From Pseudomonas sp. B21-028 (GTDB lineage: Bacteria > Pseudomonadota > Gammaproteobacteria > Pseudomonadales > Pseudomonadaceae), in the NCBI RefSeq assembly GCF_024749045.1, contig NZ_CP087184.1:4960001-5024000 (forward strand): DNA of 64,000 nt. Reading direction: 5' to 3'. Below are positions 34,236 through 50,594 of the stretch, in pieces. Numbering within the stretch: position 1 is the stretch's first letter; every line of letters starts with the position of its first letter. The notes under the pieces are model-generated. The model searched no databases, was not told the origin of the DNA, and worked only from the letters and a program-made list of their open reading frames with translations. The translations under genes and the position numbers were made by a program.

Positions 34236-34688
34236 AGGCGAACTCCACTCCCAGCAGTGGGGCACGCCGGAAGGATCAATCAGTCAATTCATGATTGGTG
34301 AAACGAGGTTTTGAGTAACTACTGGGTAAGTCCATGGAAGTATTCCAAAGCCCCGGCGGGGCTGACGGGCGCAATCATACACCGCCTGGCGTTTTAAAAC
34401 GTTAAAAAATCATGGCAAGAACAAGCGCTTGCGAGACAAACCTGAACGCAGGCTGAACCTATGGAATTACGACGATTTATCCAGAAAAGAAAACACACCA
34501 CCCAGCAAAAATGGAGCGACTACTCTGATGTCAGTCAGCTGATCACGAGCCCGCGGGAGCAAAGCTTGCTCGCGATTGCAGTCAGTCAACAGACAGCGAA
34601 TCGGCTGGCCTACCGCTATCGCCAGCAAGCTTTGCTCCCACAAGTGATGCGTCAACTCCCACCTTTCATCCGCCAGGAAGGCGCTCGA
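34236..34688. other. Divergent upstream region of mgtE with a REP pair
   Basis: 453 bp between mgtE and the secreted-protein gene. It contains the REP pair at 34553-34641. No Mg riboswitch or other structured leader was recognised. Confidence 0.45.
34553..34641. repeat. REP pair (GGGAGCAAAGCTTGCTCGCGAT family)
   Basis: GGGAGCAAAGCTTGCTCGCG at the left and its inverse CAGCAAGCTTTGCTCCCA at the right form a convergent pair about 90 bp long. The same family recurs at five other intergenic sites in the window. Confidence 0.85.
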
Positions 34689-35192
34689 ATGCCGCTCAAT
34701 CGCTATATTTTTCTGCTCCTCACCCTGTGCTGCCTGCCTTCGCTGGCCGCCGAACACACCGTTCATCGCTGCGAAAACAGCGCAGGGCACGTCACCTTCA
34801 CCACCTTGAGCTGCGGGCCGGAAGAGAACCTGTCATTGCAGCGAATCCATCCGTACAGCCCTGGCACAATCGCCCCCACCGGCGAATCGCTGCTGCCCGA
34901 AGCAGAACACCGACAAACACCCGGCAACAAAACCAGGCGCAGAGCACCGACGGTTGTCGGCCAGCTTGAAGACCCCTGTGGGAATCTGCTGAGCACCGGG
35001 CAGCGTCGCGATGCAATCATGGACAGGCGCATCGTCGCGGGCATGAACCAGCAAGACGTGGAAAGCGCCCTCGGCAAACCTGACTCAATCAAGATTCGGA
35101 ATTCGAGCACCCGCTACACCTACAAAGCGAAGAACGGTCGCAGCGCAGAGGTCGTGTTCGATGAGAAAGGCTGTGTAAAAGGCAAATCGTAG
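34689..35192 (+). CDS. Secreted DUF4124-like protein with a SmpA-like C-terminus
   Basis: 167 residues from the ATG at 34689, chosen because AGGAAGG precedes it and a signal peptide (MPLNRYIFLLLTLCCLPSLAA) begins there; the upstream open frame crosses the REP. After cleavage the segment VHRCENSAGHVTFTTLSCG is DUF4124-like with a cysteine pair. The C-terminal GMNQQDVESALGKPDSIKI resembles the SmpA/BamE fold. Probably periplasmic, function unknown. Confidence 0.78.
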   Translation: MPLNRYIFLLLTLCCLPSLAAEHTVHRCENSAGHVTFTTLSCGPEENLSLQRIHPYSPGTIAPTGESLLPEAEHRQTPGNKTRRRAPTVVGQLEDPCGNLLSTGQRRDAIMDRRIVAGMNQQDVESALGKPDSIKIRNSSTRYTYKAKNGRSAEVVFDEKGCVKGKS

Positions 35193-35197
35193 ACAAC

Positions 35198-35226
35198 AAA
35201 AAGCCCGCGTTAAACGCGGGCTTTTT
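35198..35226 (+). terminator. Rho-independent terminator
   Basis: AAAGCCCGCGT-TAA-ACGCGGGCTTT with a T-run, 6 bp after the stop of the secreted-protein gene. It also precedes the tRNA genes on the other strand. Confidence 0.9.
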
Positions 35227-35232
35227 GATATA

Positions 35233-35309
35233 TGGTGCACTCGACAGGATTCGAACCTGTGACCGCTCGGTTCGTAGCCGAGTACTCTATCCAGCTGAGC
35301 TACGAGTGC
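35233..35309 (-). tRNA. tRNA-Arg (anticodon ACG), copy 1
   Basis: 77 nt with encoded CCA. Anticodon arm CTCGG-CTACGAA-CCGAG, acceptor GCACTCG/CGAGTGC. Identical to the second copy 72 bp away. Confidence 0.97.
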
Positions 35310-35381
35310 AGGTTGTGGTTTTATACCAGATCACAACTGGTTGAAGCCAAGTTATTTGCATTGCTGCAAACGACTCTTAAA

Positions 35382-35458
35382 TGGTGCACTCGACAGGATT
35401 CGAACCTGTGACCGCTCGGTTCGTAGCCGAGTACTCTATCCAGCTGAGCTACGAGTGC
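35382..35458 (-). tRNA. tRNA-Arg (anticodon ACG), copy 2
   Basis: Same 77 nt sequence as copy 1, same strand, probably co-transcribed with tRNA-Ser and copy 1. Confidence 0.97.
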
Positions 35459-35566
35459 ATGTGTTGCCGCGCATTATAGGTCGTCGAATCTTTTTGTAAA
35501 GCGCTTTTTTCCAGTAATTTCAACAACTTACCGAACAAGCCAGATTACAACGCACTACATGAATAA

Positions 35567-35657
35567 TGGCGGAGAACGGGGGATTCGAACCCCCGACACC
35601 CTTTTGAGGTGTACTCCCTTAGCAGGGGAGCGCCTTCGGCCACTCGGCCAGCTCTCC
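35567..35657 (-). tRNA. tRNA-Ser (anticodon GCT)
   Basis: 91 nt class II tRNA with CCA and a long variable arm; anticodon arm CTCCC-CTGCTAA-GGGAG, acceptor GGAGAGC. It lies downstream of csrA on the same strand. Confidence 0.97.
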
Positions 35658-35719
35658 GCAACACGGGGCGTATATTAACCACCTTCATCCCCGTTTGCAA
35701 ACATAAAAATCGATAAAAA

Positions 35720-35908
35720 TTAATGGCTTGGTTCGTCGTCCTTCTCTTTCTTGATGCGCAGGTAAATTTCCTCCCGGTGCACCGCGACCTCTTTCGGCGC
35801 GTTGACGCCAATACGCACTTGGTTTCCTTTGACGCCCAGCACGGTCACGGTGATTTCGCCATCGCCAATAATCAGGCTCTCTGCGCACCGACGAGTCAGA
35901 ATCAGCAT
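35720..35908 (-). CDS. csrA: Carbon storage regulator CsrA/RsmA
   Basis: 62 residues from [16 protein letters not shown], the canonical CsrA start, preceded by AGG-rich sequence; the frame is open six codons upstream. The conserved [15 protein letters not shown] and [12 protein letters not shown] segments form the RNA-binding dimer that binds GGA motifs. In Pseudomonas this is RsmA, which controls secondary metabolism and virulence under Gac/Rsm. The order alaS-lysC-csrA-tRNA-Ser is conserved in the genus. Confidence 0.97.
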   Translation of the reverse strand: MLILTRRCAESLIIGDGEITVTVLGVKGNQVRIGVNAPKEVAVHREEIYLRIKKEKDDEPSH

Positions 35909-36049
35909 ACCTTTCTCCTCACGCAATTCAGTTCAGGGACTACAAGTCTGCAAAACAAGGACGTCGGACCTGCAACCGCAACGGTCGCAGCCTACAGGCC
36001 TCAGTATTGACCAGCGCGAGCAAAAGAACAGTTTTGGGACGCGCCATTC

Positions 36050-36081
36050 AAAAAAACAAAGGGCGCGGTAGAACCGCGCCC
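36050..36081 (-). terminator. Terminator of lysC
   Basis: GGGCGCGGT-AGA-ACCGCGCCC, a perfect 9 bp stem, is followed on the minus strand by a T-run (seven T among eight bases). It is 14 bp after the lysC stop and separates lysC from csrA. Confidence 0.9.
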
Positions 36082-36094
36082 TCGGGACAAGGCC

Positions 36095-37336
36095 TTATTC
36101 GCCCTGTCGGGCGGTTGCGTCGAGTTCGAAAGCCGTGTGCAGGGCACGCACGGCCAGTTCCAGGTATTTCTCTTCAATCACCACGGAAACCTTGATTTCC
36201 GAAGTCGAGATCATCTGGATATTGATGCTTTCCTTGGCCAGGGATTCGAACATGCGGCTGGCCACGCCTGCGTGGGAGCGCATGCCAACGCCGACGATCG
36301 ACACCTTGGCGATCTTGGTGTCCCCCACCACTTCCCGGGCCCCGATCTCGGCTGCGGTCTTCTTCAGCACGGCTTCGGCGGCCTGATAGTCGTTGCGGTG
36401 CACGGTGAAGGTGAAGTCGGTGGTGTTATCGTGCGCGACGTTCTGCACGATCATGTCGACTTCGATGTTCGCGGCACTGATCGGGCCAAGAATCTTGAAG
36501 GCCACGCCAGGGGTGTCTGGCACGCCACGGATGGTCAGCTTGGCTTCATCGCGGTTGAAAGCGATGCCGGAGATGATCGGCTGTTCCATGGATTCCTCTT
36601 CATCAATAGTAATGAGGGTGCCCGGACCCTCTTTGAAGCTGTGCAGGACGCGCAGCGGGACGTTGTACTTGCCAGCGAATTCAACCGCCCGGATCTGCAG
36701 CACCTTCGAGCCGAGACTGGCCATTTCCAGCATCTCTTCGAAGGTGATCTTGTCCAGGCGCTGAGCCACGGGAACCACTCGCGGATCGGTGGTGTAGACG
36801 CCATCCACATCGGTGTAGATCTGGCATTCGTCAGCCTTGAGGGCTGCCGCCAGTGCAACACCGGTGGTGTCGGAACCGCCACGACCCAGGGTGGTGATGT
36901 TGCCGTGCTCGTCCACGCCCTGGAAACCGGCGACCACTACGACACGGCCAGCCTTCAGGTCTCCACGAATTTTCTGATCGTCGATCTGCAGGATACGCGC
37001 CTTGTTGTGCGCGCTGTCCGTCAGAATACGCACCTGGTTGCCGGTATAGGACACCGCCGGCACGCCACGCTTCATCAGTGCCATGGCCAGCAAGGCGATA
37101 GTCACCTGCTCGCCGGTGGAAACGATCACGTCCAGTTCACGGGGAACCGGCTGCTGCTCGCCGCTGATTTGCTTGGCCAGATCGATCAGACGGTTGGTTT
37201 CGCCGCTCATTGCCGACAGTACAACCACCAGGTCATCGCCCGCTTCACGGAATTTCTTAACCTTGTCGGCGACTTGTTCGATTCTCTCGACAGTGCCGAC
37301 CGAGGTGCCTCCAAATTTCTGTACGATCAAAGCCAT
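36095..37336 (-). CDS. lysC: Aspartate kinase
   Basis: 413 residues. KFGGTSVG (residues 7-14) is the ATP-binding start, and FQGVDEHGNITTLGRGGSD carries the catalytic region; two ACT domains follow from about residue 265 (KLTIRGVPDTPGVAFKILG and AKVSIVGVGMRSHAGVASRMF). It phosphorylates aspartate for lysine, methionine and threonine synthesis and is feedback-regulated through the ACT domains. It lies 87 bp after alaS and has its own terminator. Confidence 0.97.
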   Translation of the reverse strand: MALIVQKFGGTSVGTVERIEQVADKVKKFREAGDDLVVVLSAMSGETNRLIDLAKQISGEQQPVPRELDVIVSTGEQVTIALLAMALMKRGVPAVSYTGNQVRILTDSAHNKARILQIDDQKIRGDLKAGRVVVVAGFQGVDEHGNITTLGRGGSDTTGVALAAALKADECQIYTDVDGVYTTDPRVVPVAQRLDKITFEEMLEMASLGSKVLQIRAVEFAGKYNVPLRVLHSFKEGPGTLITIDEEESMEQPIISGIAFNRDEAKLTIRGVPDTPGVAFKILGPISAANIEVDMIVQNVAHDNTTDFTFTVHRNDYQAAEAVLKKTAAEIGAREVVGDTKIAKVSIVGVGMRSHAGVASRMFESLAKESINIQMISTSEIKVSVVIEEKYLELAVRALHTAFELDATARQGE

Positions 37337-37423
37337 TTCAAAGCCGCCTCTGCCCCTGAAGGGCGCCCAATAGTTACTACGGCGGTCGGACCCGCGACTA
37401 GACCGCGAGCCCGAAGCACCGCC

Positions 37424-40045
<2,622 letters not shown>

Positions 40046-40190
40046 TAGGTTCTTCCACGGAGGCTGCGGCCAAAGGCCTGTGCAAAACGTCAACAGACGA
40101 AGCAACGGCAAAGGGCCGCATTATATCGGCCCTGCGCTTGGGGTACAGCGTGTTATGCGATAGAAACTGTCAATTGGGCTGCTTGAGCGA

Positions 40191-41195
40191 TCAGTTGCCG
40201 GAAAATTCGACGAAAGTGGCGATCACCCGGTCGATTTGCCCAGCGCTGACGTCCAGGTGGGTCACCATCCGCAGGCGCGGCGCAGCAATGAGCTTGATGC
40301 CCCGCTCGGCGGCAAATGCCTTGATCGCCTCAGCCCGATCGCCCATGTGCACATAGACCATGTTGGTCTGCACCGGCTCGACCTCATAACCCGCCGCCTG
40401 CAACCCTTCGGCAAGGCGCCGGGCATTGGCGTGGTCGTCGGCCAGGCGCTGGACCTGATGATCGAGGGCATACAGCCCCGCTGCCGCCAGGATCCCGGCC
40501 TGGCGCATGCCGCCGCCGACCATCTTGCGCAGCCGGCGCGCCTTGTCGATCAAGCCGGCGCTGCCGCACAGGACCGAACCGATCGGCGCGCCCAAACCTT
40601 TGGACAGGCACACCGACACTGAATCGAAATGCTGCGTGATCTCCCGCGCATCGACGTTGAGCTTGACCGCCGCGTTGTACAAACGCGCCCCGTCCAGGTG
40701 CAGCGCGAGGCCGTGCTCCCGGGTGAAACGCCGGGCTTGGGCCAGATACTCCAGCGGCAGCACCTTGCCCTGCATGGTGTTTTCCAGGGCCAGCAGGCGG
40801 GTGCGGGCAAAGTGGAAGTCATCGGGCTTGATCGCAGCGGCGACTTGCGCCAGGTCCAGGGAGCCGTCCGCCTGCACCTCCAGGGGCTGGGGCTGGATCG
40901 AACCGAGCACCGCCGCGCCGCCGCCTTCGTATTTGTAGGTGTGGGCCTGTTGGCCGACGATGTACTCATCGCCACGCTCGCAGTGAGCCATCAACCCCAG
41001 CAGGTTGCTCATGGTGCCAGTGGGCACGAACAACCCCGCCGCGAACCCCAGGCGCCCGGCGAGTTCGGCTTCGAGACGATTGACAGTCGGGTCCTCGCCA
41101 TACACATCGTCGCCGGTCGGCGCGCCGGCCATGGCATCCAGCATGGCGGCGGAAGGTTGGGTGACCGTGTCGCTGCGAAGATCGATAACGCTCAT
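40191..41195 (-). CDS. ltaE: Low-specificity L-threonine aldolase
   Basis: 334 residues of the PLP fold-type I family. Motifs include [39 protein letters not shown] with the PLP-binding aspartate, and [16 protein letters not shown] with the Schiff-base lysine. It cleaves threonine and allo-threonine to glycine and acetaldehyde. It is a single gene divergent from the riboflavin gene. Confidence 0.95.
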   Translation of the reverse strand: MSVIDLRSDTVTQPSAAMLDAMAGAPTGDDVYGEDPTVNRLEAELAGRLGFAAGLFVPTGTMSNLLGLMAHCERGDEYIVGQQAHTYKYEGGGAAVLGSIQPQPLEVQADGSLDLAQVAAAIKPDDFHFARTRLLALENTMQGKVLPLEYLAQARRFTREHGLALHLDGARLYNAAVKLNVDAREITQHFDSVSVCLSKGLGAPIGSVLCGSAGLIDKARRLRKMVGGGMRQAGILAAAGLYALDHQVQRLADDHANARRLAEGLQAAGYEVEPVQTNMVYVHMGDRAEAIKAFAAERGIKLIAAPRLRMVTHLDVSAGQIDRVIATFVEFSGN

Positions 41196-41312
41196 GAATC
41201 TGGCCTCGGGTGCGGGTGGGGAGAATTCCCTTTCGAAGGGTAATTACTGCGGTCATGACGGCGAATAATCAAGACCGCCTGAAGGAAAACACAACAAAAC
41301 GCTTGTGTGCAG

Positions 41313-41401
41313 TAGGAGCAAAGCTTGTTCGCGATAGCAGTGGGTCAATCAATATCAATACAGCCTGACCCGGCGCCATCGCGAGCAAGCTTTGCTCCCA
41401 C
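41313..41401. repeat. REP pair
   Basis: AGGAGCAAAGCTTGTTCGCG and, 60 bp on, CGCGAGCAAGCTTTGCTCCC, a convergent pair of the same family as at 34553. It lies between ltaE and the FMN riboswitch. Confidence 0.85.
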
Positions 41402-41467
41402 CGCTCGCTCCCACAGGGAGTTATGTGTTAAAAATCCTGCGCCGCCACACAGCGTAGCGGCAAAACG

Positions 41468-41631
41468 TTCTCAGGGCGGGGTGCAATTCCCCACCGGCGG
41501 TAATTGCACGCAAGGTGCATAGCCCGCGAGCGCTTGGCGATGCACGGCTTTTTAGCGGTGCGGCGACAAGGTCAGCAGACCCGGTGTGATCCCGGGGCCG
41601 ACGGTCATAGTCCGGATGAAGAGAGAACGGG
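41468..41631 (+). promoter_or_regulatory. FMN riboswitch (RFN element)
   Basis: The conserved blocks are present in order: TCTCAGGGCGGGGTG, AATTCCCCACCGGCGGT, AGCCCGCGAGCG, a variable hairpin, GTCAGCAGACCCGGTGTG, GCCGACGGTCATAGTCCGGA and the closing GAAGAGAGAACGG. It precedes the lumazine synthase gene by about 100 bp and should lower its expression when FMN is high. Confidence 0.97.
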
Positions 41632-41732
41632 ATCGGCTCCCAAGGACCGCTTGCGGCTATCTGTGCGCAGCGTACCCTCGACTCCCCTTCGATTCATGAC
41701 GCCCTGTTTTTCACACAAACAGGAACCAGAAC

Positions 41733-42239
41733 ATGCAACCCACTGCAATCGACAGCAAAATCAAACATCCGGGCGAACGCGTTGCGTTCATCCAGGCCTG
41801 CTGGCACAAGGAAATTGTCGACCAGAGCCGTAACGGCTTCGTCGCGGAAATGCTCAACCAGGGCTACCAGGAAAGTGATATCGACTTCTTCGAAGTCGGT
41901 GGCGCCTTCGAGATCCCGCTGCACGCCAAACTGCTGGCCAAGTCCGGCCGCTACGCGGGCATCGTCGCCGCTGGCCTGGTGGTGGATGGCGGTATCTACC
42001 GGCATGAGTTCGTCGCTCAATCGGTGATCAGCGGCCTGATGCAGGTGCAGCTGGAAACCGAGGTGCCGGTGTTCTCGGTGGTGCTCACGCCGCACCACTT
42101 CCATGCCGGGGAAGAGCACCAGAAGTTTTTCTTCGAGCACTTCGTGCACAAGGGTCAGGAAGCGGCGAAGACCTGCGCCGACACCTTGCGCAAGACCCGG
42201 ACGCTGCGCCGTAGCGAACAGCGCGCTTTAGCCGTCTAA
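41733..42239 (+). CDS. ribH: 6,7-dimethyl-8-ribityllumazine synthase (type II, RibH2-like)
   Basis: 168 residues. The family is recognised from FIQACWHKEIVDQSRNGF, VGGAFEIPLHAKLLAKSGRY, AAGLVVDGGIYRHEFVAQSV and SVVLTPHHFH. It makes the direct riboflavin precursor. The GGIYRHE segment and the position under an FMN riboswitch, apart from the main rib operon, are those of the second, riboswitch-controlled lumazine synthase (RibH2) of pseudomonads. A REP pair follows 13 bp after the stop. Confidence 0.93.
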   Translation: MQPTAIDSKIKHPGERVAFIQACWHKEIVDQSRNGFVAEMLNQGYQESDIDFFEVGGAFEIPLHAKLLAKSGRYAGIVAAGLVVDGGIYRHEFVAQSVISGLMQVQLETEVPVFSVVLTPHHFHAGEEHQKFFFEHFVHKGQEAAKTCADTLRKTRTLRRSEQRALAV

Positions 42240-42252
42240 ACACCGAACCGAA

Positions 42253-42342
42253 TGTGGGAGCGAGCCTGCTCGCGATGACGGAGTGTCAGTCGCCATGAAT
42301 GTCGGCTGGTATACCGCTATCGCGAGCAGGCTCGCTCCCACA
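42253..42342. repeat. REP pair
   Basis: TGTGGGAGCGAGCCTGCTCG and the inverse CGAGCAGGCTCGCTCCCACA flank about 45 bp. It lies between the convergent ribH and astE genes. Confidence 0.88.
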
Positions 42343-42359
42343 AGGGCTCGGCGCTGGAC

Positions 42360-43367
42360 TCAGGCCAGATTTTCATCCGTGGCCGGCACAATCAGGATGC
42401 CTGCCCGCAAGCCGTTCTTCACCTTGGGGTTGGGGAAGATGATCCGCGCCCCCTCTTCTTCGATCACCCAACGGGTCTGGGCGATGTCTTCGGCCAGCAC
42501 ATAGCCTTTTCCCAGCTCCGAGAAGTTCTCGATGTCCGCCGGCAGGTTCAAGCGGAAGCTATCGCTGTGCTTGATGATTTCCCGGGCCACGCTGAACAGC
42601 TGGAGACCATCCAGCCCTTCGTCCAGCTCAGGCTCGTTGCCTTCGATGATCTGCTTCAGGCGGGTTTCCAGCAGGCTGACGTTGACGCCTTCGTTCTCTC
42701 CGAACGGCCGCGCCTTGCCCAGTTCCAGGGTAAAGGATTCTGCGCCGAGCTGGTCGTAGGTGTAGGCACTGAATACGATGGACGGCTTGTTTTGCAGCAG
42801 CACCGCTTCCATACCCGCCGCACGCAGGCGGGCCAGTTCACGACGTGAATGCTGGCGCCCCTCCTTCCAGGGGTACAGGGCGAACTGCTCGATCTTTGAG
42901 CCGCGGATGGCCGTGTGCAGGTCGTAATGCAAGCGACTGCGCTCTGGCCGGTTGAAGAAGCTGGCAGCCAGCCGCTCCAGCTCGCAAGCCCGCAGCGCTT
43001 CCGGGCCGCCGCTCAGCTCATGACGGCCATTGAACAGCCGGTTGACGTCCTGCTCGACGAAACGCTCACCGCGGCGGATGGCCTCGGGATTGCCGAACAG
43101 GAACAGAATGCGTGCCCGGGGCTTCACGTCACCACGGGCGATGTCATGCAGCAGGCGGTCGAGCAATTCGATTGGCGCGGTTTCGTTACCGTGGATCCCC
43201 GCCGACAACAACAGGTCCAGGCCATTATCCCGGGCTTCGGGCGGCTTGACCTCCAGCGCGCCCTCGCTCAACCAGCGCATCCGCACGCCTTCGACAGTCA
43301 GTTGAGTCTTCTCCGCCGGTTCACGGCCGGCGAGGGTCAGTTCAAGCAGTTTGCCGAGGGCGAGCAT
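42360..43367 (-). CDS. astE: Succinylglutamate desuccinylase
   Basis: 335 residues of the AstE/AspA zinc carboxypeptidase-like family. The motif [15 protein letters not shown] holds the first zinc ligands, and [18 protein letters not shown] the third. It performs the last step of the arginine succinyltransferase pathway, releasing glutamate and succinate. It is the last gene of the aru operon. Confidence 0.95.
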   Translation of the reverse strand: MLALGKLLELTLAGREPAEKTQLTVEGVRMRWLSEGALEVKPPEARDNGLDLLLSAGIHGNETAPIELLDRLLHDIARGDVKPRARILFLFGNPEAIRRGERFVEQDVNRLFNGRHELSGGPEALRACELERLAASFFNRPERSRLHYDLHTAIRGSKIEQFALYPWKEGRQHSRRELARLRAAGMEAVLLQNKPSIVFSAYTYDQLGAESFTLELGKARPFGENEGVNVSLLETRLKQIIEGNEPELDEGLDGLQLFSVAREIIKHSDSFRLNLPADIENFSELGKGYVLAEDIAQTRWVIEEEGARIIFPNPKVKNGLRAGILIVPATDENLA

Positions 43368-43379
43368 AGCGCGGTTTCC

Positions 43380-43667
43380 TTAATGGTCGTGGCCGCAATC
43401 CGGGCCATGGACATGGTCATCGTCGCCGAGGTCGGCCGGTTCCATTTCCAGCTGCAGGCTGACCAGGTTGGTTGCCAACGGGCGCAACAACAGGTTGGCG
43501 TATTCCTCATCCCCTTCCTCGACGTCCACGCCGATCAGCAGCTGACCGCGGCCGTCCTGCTGGATCCACAACTCCTTGCCTTGCCACATCACCGCCACGC
43601 GGGTGCAAGAGGTTTCCAGCTGGGTGCCGTCGGTGTCTTCAAGAATCAGCTGCAGTGCATCGCTCAT
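43380..43667 (-). CDS. Small conserved protein of the aru operon (PA0900-like)
   Basis: 95 residues, acidic, with a beta-rich core (VAVMWQGKELWIQQDGRGQ) and a C-terminal HVHGPDCGHDH metal-binding-like tail. A gene of this size and place (PA0900 in P. aeruginosa) lies between astB and astE in pseudomonads. Function unknown. Confidence 0.82.
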   Translation of the reverse strand: MSDALQLILEDTDGTQLETSCTRVAVMWQGKELWIQQDGRGQLLIGVDVEEGDEEYANLLLRPLATNLVSLQLEMEPADLGDDDHVHGPDCGHDH

Positions 43668-43736
43668 GTTTTTACGTTCTCGTCTGGGGATAAGGCCACG
43701 CGCCCTGCTTTGACTGTAGTCAGGTCGCGCGCGCTT

Positions 43737-45083
43737 TCAATTGATCTGGAAAGGATAAACCGCGCCAAGTTTAAGGATTTGTGTCAGTTCATCCAGTGCC
43801 GACCGGCATTCGAGCAGCAATTGCGGGTCCGCCAGGTCGCTTTCGGTCATACGGTCGCGGTAATGCCGCTCGACCCACTGGGTCAGCGAATCGTACCGCG
43901 GCGCCGTCATGATAACCCCTGGGTTGACGGCCGCCAGTTCGGTTTCATTGAGGGCCACGCGCAGCCTCAGGCAAGCCGGGCCGCCACCGTTCTGCATGCT
44001 CTGTTTTAGGTCGAAGACCTTCACTTCGCGAATCACCCCGCCAGAGCCCGTCAGGCCTTGCAGGTATTGCCAGACACGCGGGTTGCTGCGGCACTCTTCC
44101 GGCACGATCAACAGCATCGAGCCGTCGGGACGCGACAACAGCTGGCTATTGAACAGGTAGGAACGTACCGCGTCATCGACGCTGACCGCCGAACGCGGCA
44201 CACACACAGACTGAAATGTCCCACCGACCTTGGCGAGTTTGCCGCTCAGTTCGGCGAGCATCTTGTCGGTCTCGAGAAACGCGTCCTCGTGATAGAACAA
44301 CACCTCGCCATTGCCGACCGCGATCACGTCGTTGTGAAACACGCCCTGGTCGATCACCGACGGGTTCTGTTGGGCGTACACCACGCCCTCTTCCCGCAGG
44401 CCATGCAGACGAGCGACAGCGCGGGACGCTTCGAGGGTCTGACGGGCCGGGTATTTCTGCGGCGCCGGGTAGCGGGTGTCGAAAGCACTGCGACCGAACA
44501 CGAAGAACTCGACGCCCGCCTCACCGTAGCTCCGGCAGAACCGGGTGTGGTTGGCTGCCCCTTCATCGCCGAACTGCGCCACCGCCGGCAACGCGGCGTG
44601 ATGGGCAAAGTGCTGTTGATCGGCAAACATCGCCCCCAGTACGCGACTGGTGGTCGGGTGCTCGATGCTGCGATGGTATTTGCAGTTCAGGTTGGCGGCG
44701 GTGAAATGCACGCGGCCATCCGCGGTGTCGGCGCTTGGGCTGACGGTGGCGGCATTCGCCACCCACATGCTGGAGGCCGAGCAACTGGCGACCAGCAGCG
44801 GCATCGCTTCTTTCGCGGCCTGCTGGATGACCTCGGCGTCGCTGCCGGCAAAGCCCAACCGGCGCAGAGCAGCCACGTCGGGGCGCTCCTGTGGCGCCAG
44901 TACACCCTGCTGGAAGCCCATGTCCATCAGCGCTTTCATTTTCGCCAGGCCCTGCAATGCCGCTTCCTTTGGGTTGGAGCAGGCCTGGCTGTTGCTCTGG
45001 GACGCGACGTTGCCGTACGAGAGCCCGCCGTAGTTATGGGTCGGCCCCACTAGACCGTCAAAATTGACTTCAAAGGATTTCAT
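43737..45083 (-). CDS. astB: N-succinylarginine dihydrolase
   Basis: 448 residues, the normal length. The start [20 protein letters not shown] is canonical, and [24 protein letters not shown] and [10 protein letters not shown] segments of the guanidino-modifying fold follow. It turns succinylarginine into succinylornithine, with release of ammonia and CO2. It is the second enzyme of the pathway. Confidence 0.96.
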   Translation of the reverse strand: MKSFEVNFDGLVGPTHNYGGLSYGNVASQSNSQACSNPKEAALQGLAKMKALMDMGFQQGVLAPQERPDVAALRRLGFAGSDAEVIQQAAKEAMPLLVASCSASSMWVANAATVSPSADTADGRVHFTAANLNCKYHRSIEHPTTSRVLGAMFADQQHFAHHAALPAVAQFGDEGAANHTRFCRSYGEAGVEFFVFGRSAFDTRYPAPQKYPARQTLEASRAVARLHGLREEGVVYAQQNPSVIDQGVFHNDVIAVGNGEVLFYHEDAFLETDKMLAELSGKLAKVGGTFQSVCVPRSAVSVDDAVRSYLFNSQLLSRPDGSMLLIVPEECRSNPRVWQYLQGLTGSGGVIREVKVFDLKQSMQNGGGPACLRLRVALNETELAAVNPGVIMTAPRYDSLTQWVERHYRDRMTESDLADPQLLLECRSALDELTQILKLGAVYPFQIN

Positions 45084-45141
45084 CAGCGAGGCTCCACGAG
45101 GATCTGTTTTTTATAGGCATCAAGTAGCAACGGCGGCGCTG

Positions 45142-45208
45142 CTATCGCGAGCAGGCTCGCTCCCACAGGGTTTTGCGCAGCCCTTGTGGAGCGAACCTGC
45201 TCGCGATT
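45142..45208. repeat. REP elements between astD and astB
   Basis: CGCGAGCAGGCTCGCTCCCA (45147-45166) and, 16 bp on, GTGGAGCGAACCTGCTCGCG (45185-45204) are arranged back to back inside the operon, between two co-directional genes. They could shape operon mRNA processing. Confidence 0.82.
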
Positions 45209-45212
45209 GGCG

Positions 45213-47701
<2,489 letters not shown>

Positions 47702-47747
47702 GCTATCTCCTCAAACGGGCCGCTCATGCCACCCGCGAAACTCAGAC

Positions 47748-48767
47748 TTAAACCGCCACCAGGCGCACGCTGGCGCCTTCGCCAACGCCCAGGGCCTCGG
47801 CCGCTTCCATGTCCAGGATCACCGGTTTACCCGGCGCGTAATCGAGCTCGAGCAACACGGCGCGGTAATCCTGCAACTGCGCATTGGCCACCAGGTATTG
47901 CCGGCCGGCACCCTTGACCGGTTCGCCGAGCTTGACCGGCACCACGCGGCTCTGGGCAATCGAACGAATCCCCGAGACGCGGGCATGCAGGGTCGGGCCG
48001 CCGTCGAAGATGTCGATGTAATGATCGGTCTCGAAGCCTTCGCGCATCAGGATGTCGAAGGTGATCTGCGCACGCGGATGGACCTGCCCCATGGCTTCCT
48101 GGGCGGCGTCCGGCAGCAGTGGCACGTAGATCGGGTAATGCGGCATCAGCTCGGCCAGGAAAGTGCGGCTTTTCAGCCCGCACAGACGCTCGGCGGCGGC
48201 ATAGTTGAGGTCGAAGAAATTGCGACCGATGGCGTCCCAGAACGGCGAATCGCCATTTTCATCGCTGTAGCCGACGATCTCGGTCACCACCGAATCGGCG
48301 AACCGCTCCGGATGGCTGGCGACGAACAGCAGGCGCCCGCGGGAATTGAGTTCTGCCCATGGCGTGCCCACCAGGTCCCGGACCACATAGAAACTGGTCA
48401 GCAGGCTGTTGCCGGTCAGGTCGTGGCACTGGGAAAGCACGTGGATCTTGTTGTGGATCTTCAGCTCACGGGAGGCATGGACGAACGTCTCGTTGCGAAA
48501 GCTGTAGAACGGCTCGGAATAACCGGCCGACGCGACGATGGCCGAACAGCCCACCAGCTTGCCGGTGGCGGTGTCTTCAAGGACGAAGAAATAGCTTTCC
48601 TCACCATTGAAACTGACTTCGGCGGCAAACGAGGCTTCGCTCGCGGCGATCTTGTCGCTCAAGCGTTCCACGTCATCCGGCAAGGAAGTGACACCGATCG
48701 GACTGTCCGCAGCCAGACGCTGTACCTCGCCCAGATCCGCCATTTGCGCGGGGCGCATCACCAGCAT
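47748..48767 (-). CDS. aruF: Arginine/ornithine N-succinyltransferase, alpha subunit
   Basis: 339 residues from the ATG at 48767, which has AAGGAG 6 bp upstream; the open frame extends 34 codons further. It is homologous to the following astA (QCHDLTGNSLLTSFYVVRDL and IDIFDGGPTLHARV). AruF and AruG form the heteromeric first enzyme of the pathway in pseudomonads, whereas enterobacteria have a single AstA. Confidence 0.95.
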   Translation of the reverse strand: MLVMRPAQMADLGEVQRLAADSPIGVTSLPDDVERLSDKIAASEASFAAEVSFNGEESYFFVLEDTATGKLVGCSAIVASAGYSEPFYSFRNETFVHASRELKIHNKIHVLSQCHDLTGNSLLTSFYVVRDLVGTPWAELNSRGRLLFVASHPERFADSVVTEIVGYSDENGDSPFWDAIGRNFFDLNYAAAERLCGLKSRTFLAELMPHYPIYVPLLPDAAQEAMGQVHPRAQITFDILMREGFETDHYIDIFDGGPTLHARVSGIRSIAQSRVVPVKLGEPVKGAGRQYLVANAQLQDYRAVLLELDYAPGKPVILDMEAAEALGVGEGASVRLVAV

Positions 48768-48835
48768 GGTGTCACTCCTTAACTTGAAATAAAGGGTTCG
48801 ACCAAAAGGGTCGACACAAAGAAAAAAACGGCTTC

Positions 48836-48925
48836 CTGTGGGAGCAAAGCTTGCTCGCGATGCACACACTGAGTTTCACCTGTCACAACAAGGCGATCCC
48901 ATCGCGAGCAAGCTCAGCTCCCACA
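48836..48925. repeat. REP pair between aruC and aruF
   Basis: TGTGGGAGCAAAGCTTGCTC and the inverse GAGCAAGCTCAGCTCCCACA, about 45 bp apart, lie inside the operon. Confidence 0.85.
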
Positions 48926-48958
48926 GAAACCTGGCTCCCATGGAGCCAGTTTTCAGGA

Positions 48959-50278
<1,320 letters not shown>

Positions 50279-50426
50279 TTATAGCGCCAAACCCCGTTTT
50301 CATTGGGTTTATGGCAATGCGACAAATAGCGTCGCAAAGGCGCAGTTTAAACGTTGTCGGGGGACTTTAGGCGTCGACGTCCACATTTCCATTGCCAGAC
50401 ACAACAGCAGTTTGGGAAAGGACAAC

Positions 50427-50559
50427 TGTGGCGAGGGGATTTATCCCCGCTGGACTGCAAAGCAGCCCCAGAACAGTCAAATCAATCTATCTGGCGCAGC
50501 GAGGTGCCGGGTTCCAGGGGCGCTTCGCGCCCCAGCGGGGATAAATCCCCTCGCCACAG
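50427..50559. repeat. Long repeat pair (GTGGCGAGGGGATTTATCCC family)
   Basis: GTGGCGAGGGGATTTATCCC and its inverse GGGATAAATCCCCTCGCCAC lie about 90 bp apart, with conserved internal sequence (CTGCAAAGCAGCCCCA and onward). The same unit recurs at 55255-55386, and half-units at 61618 and 62173. It lies between aruC and argR. Confidence 0.85.
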
Positions 50560-50594
50560 ATAAATCTACTGCCTACAAAAGTCGTGAGCGCGCC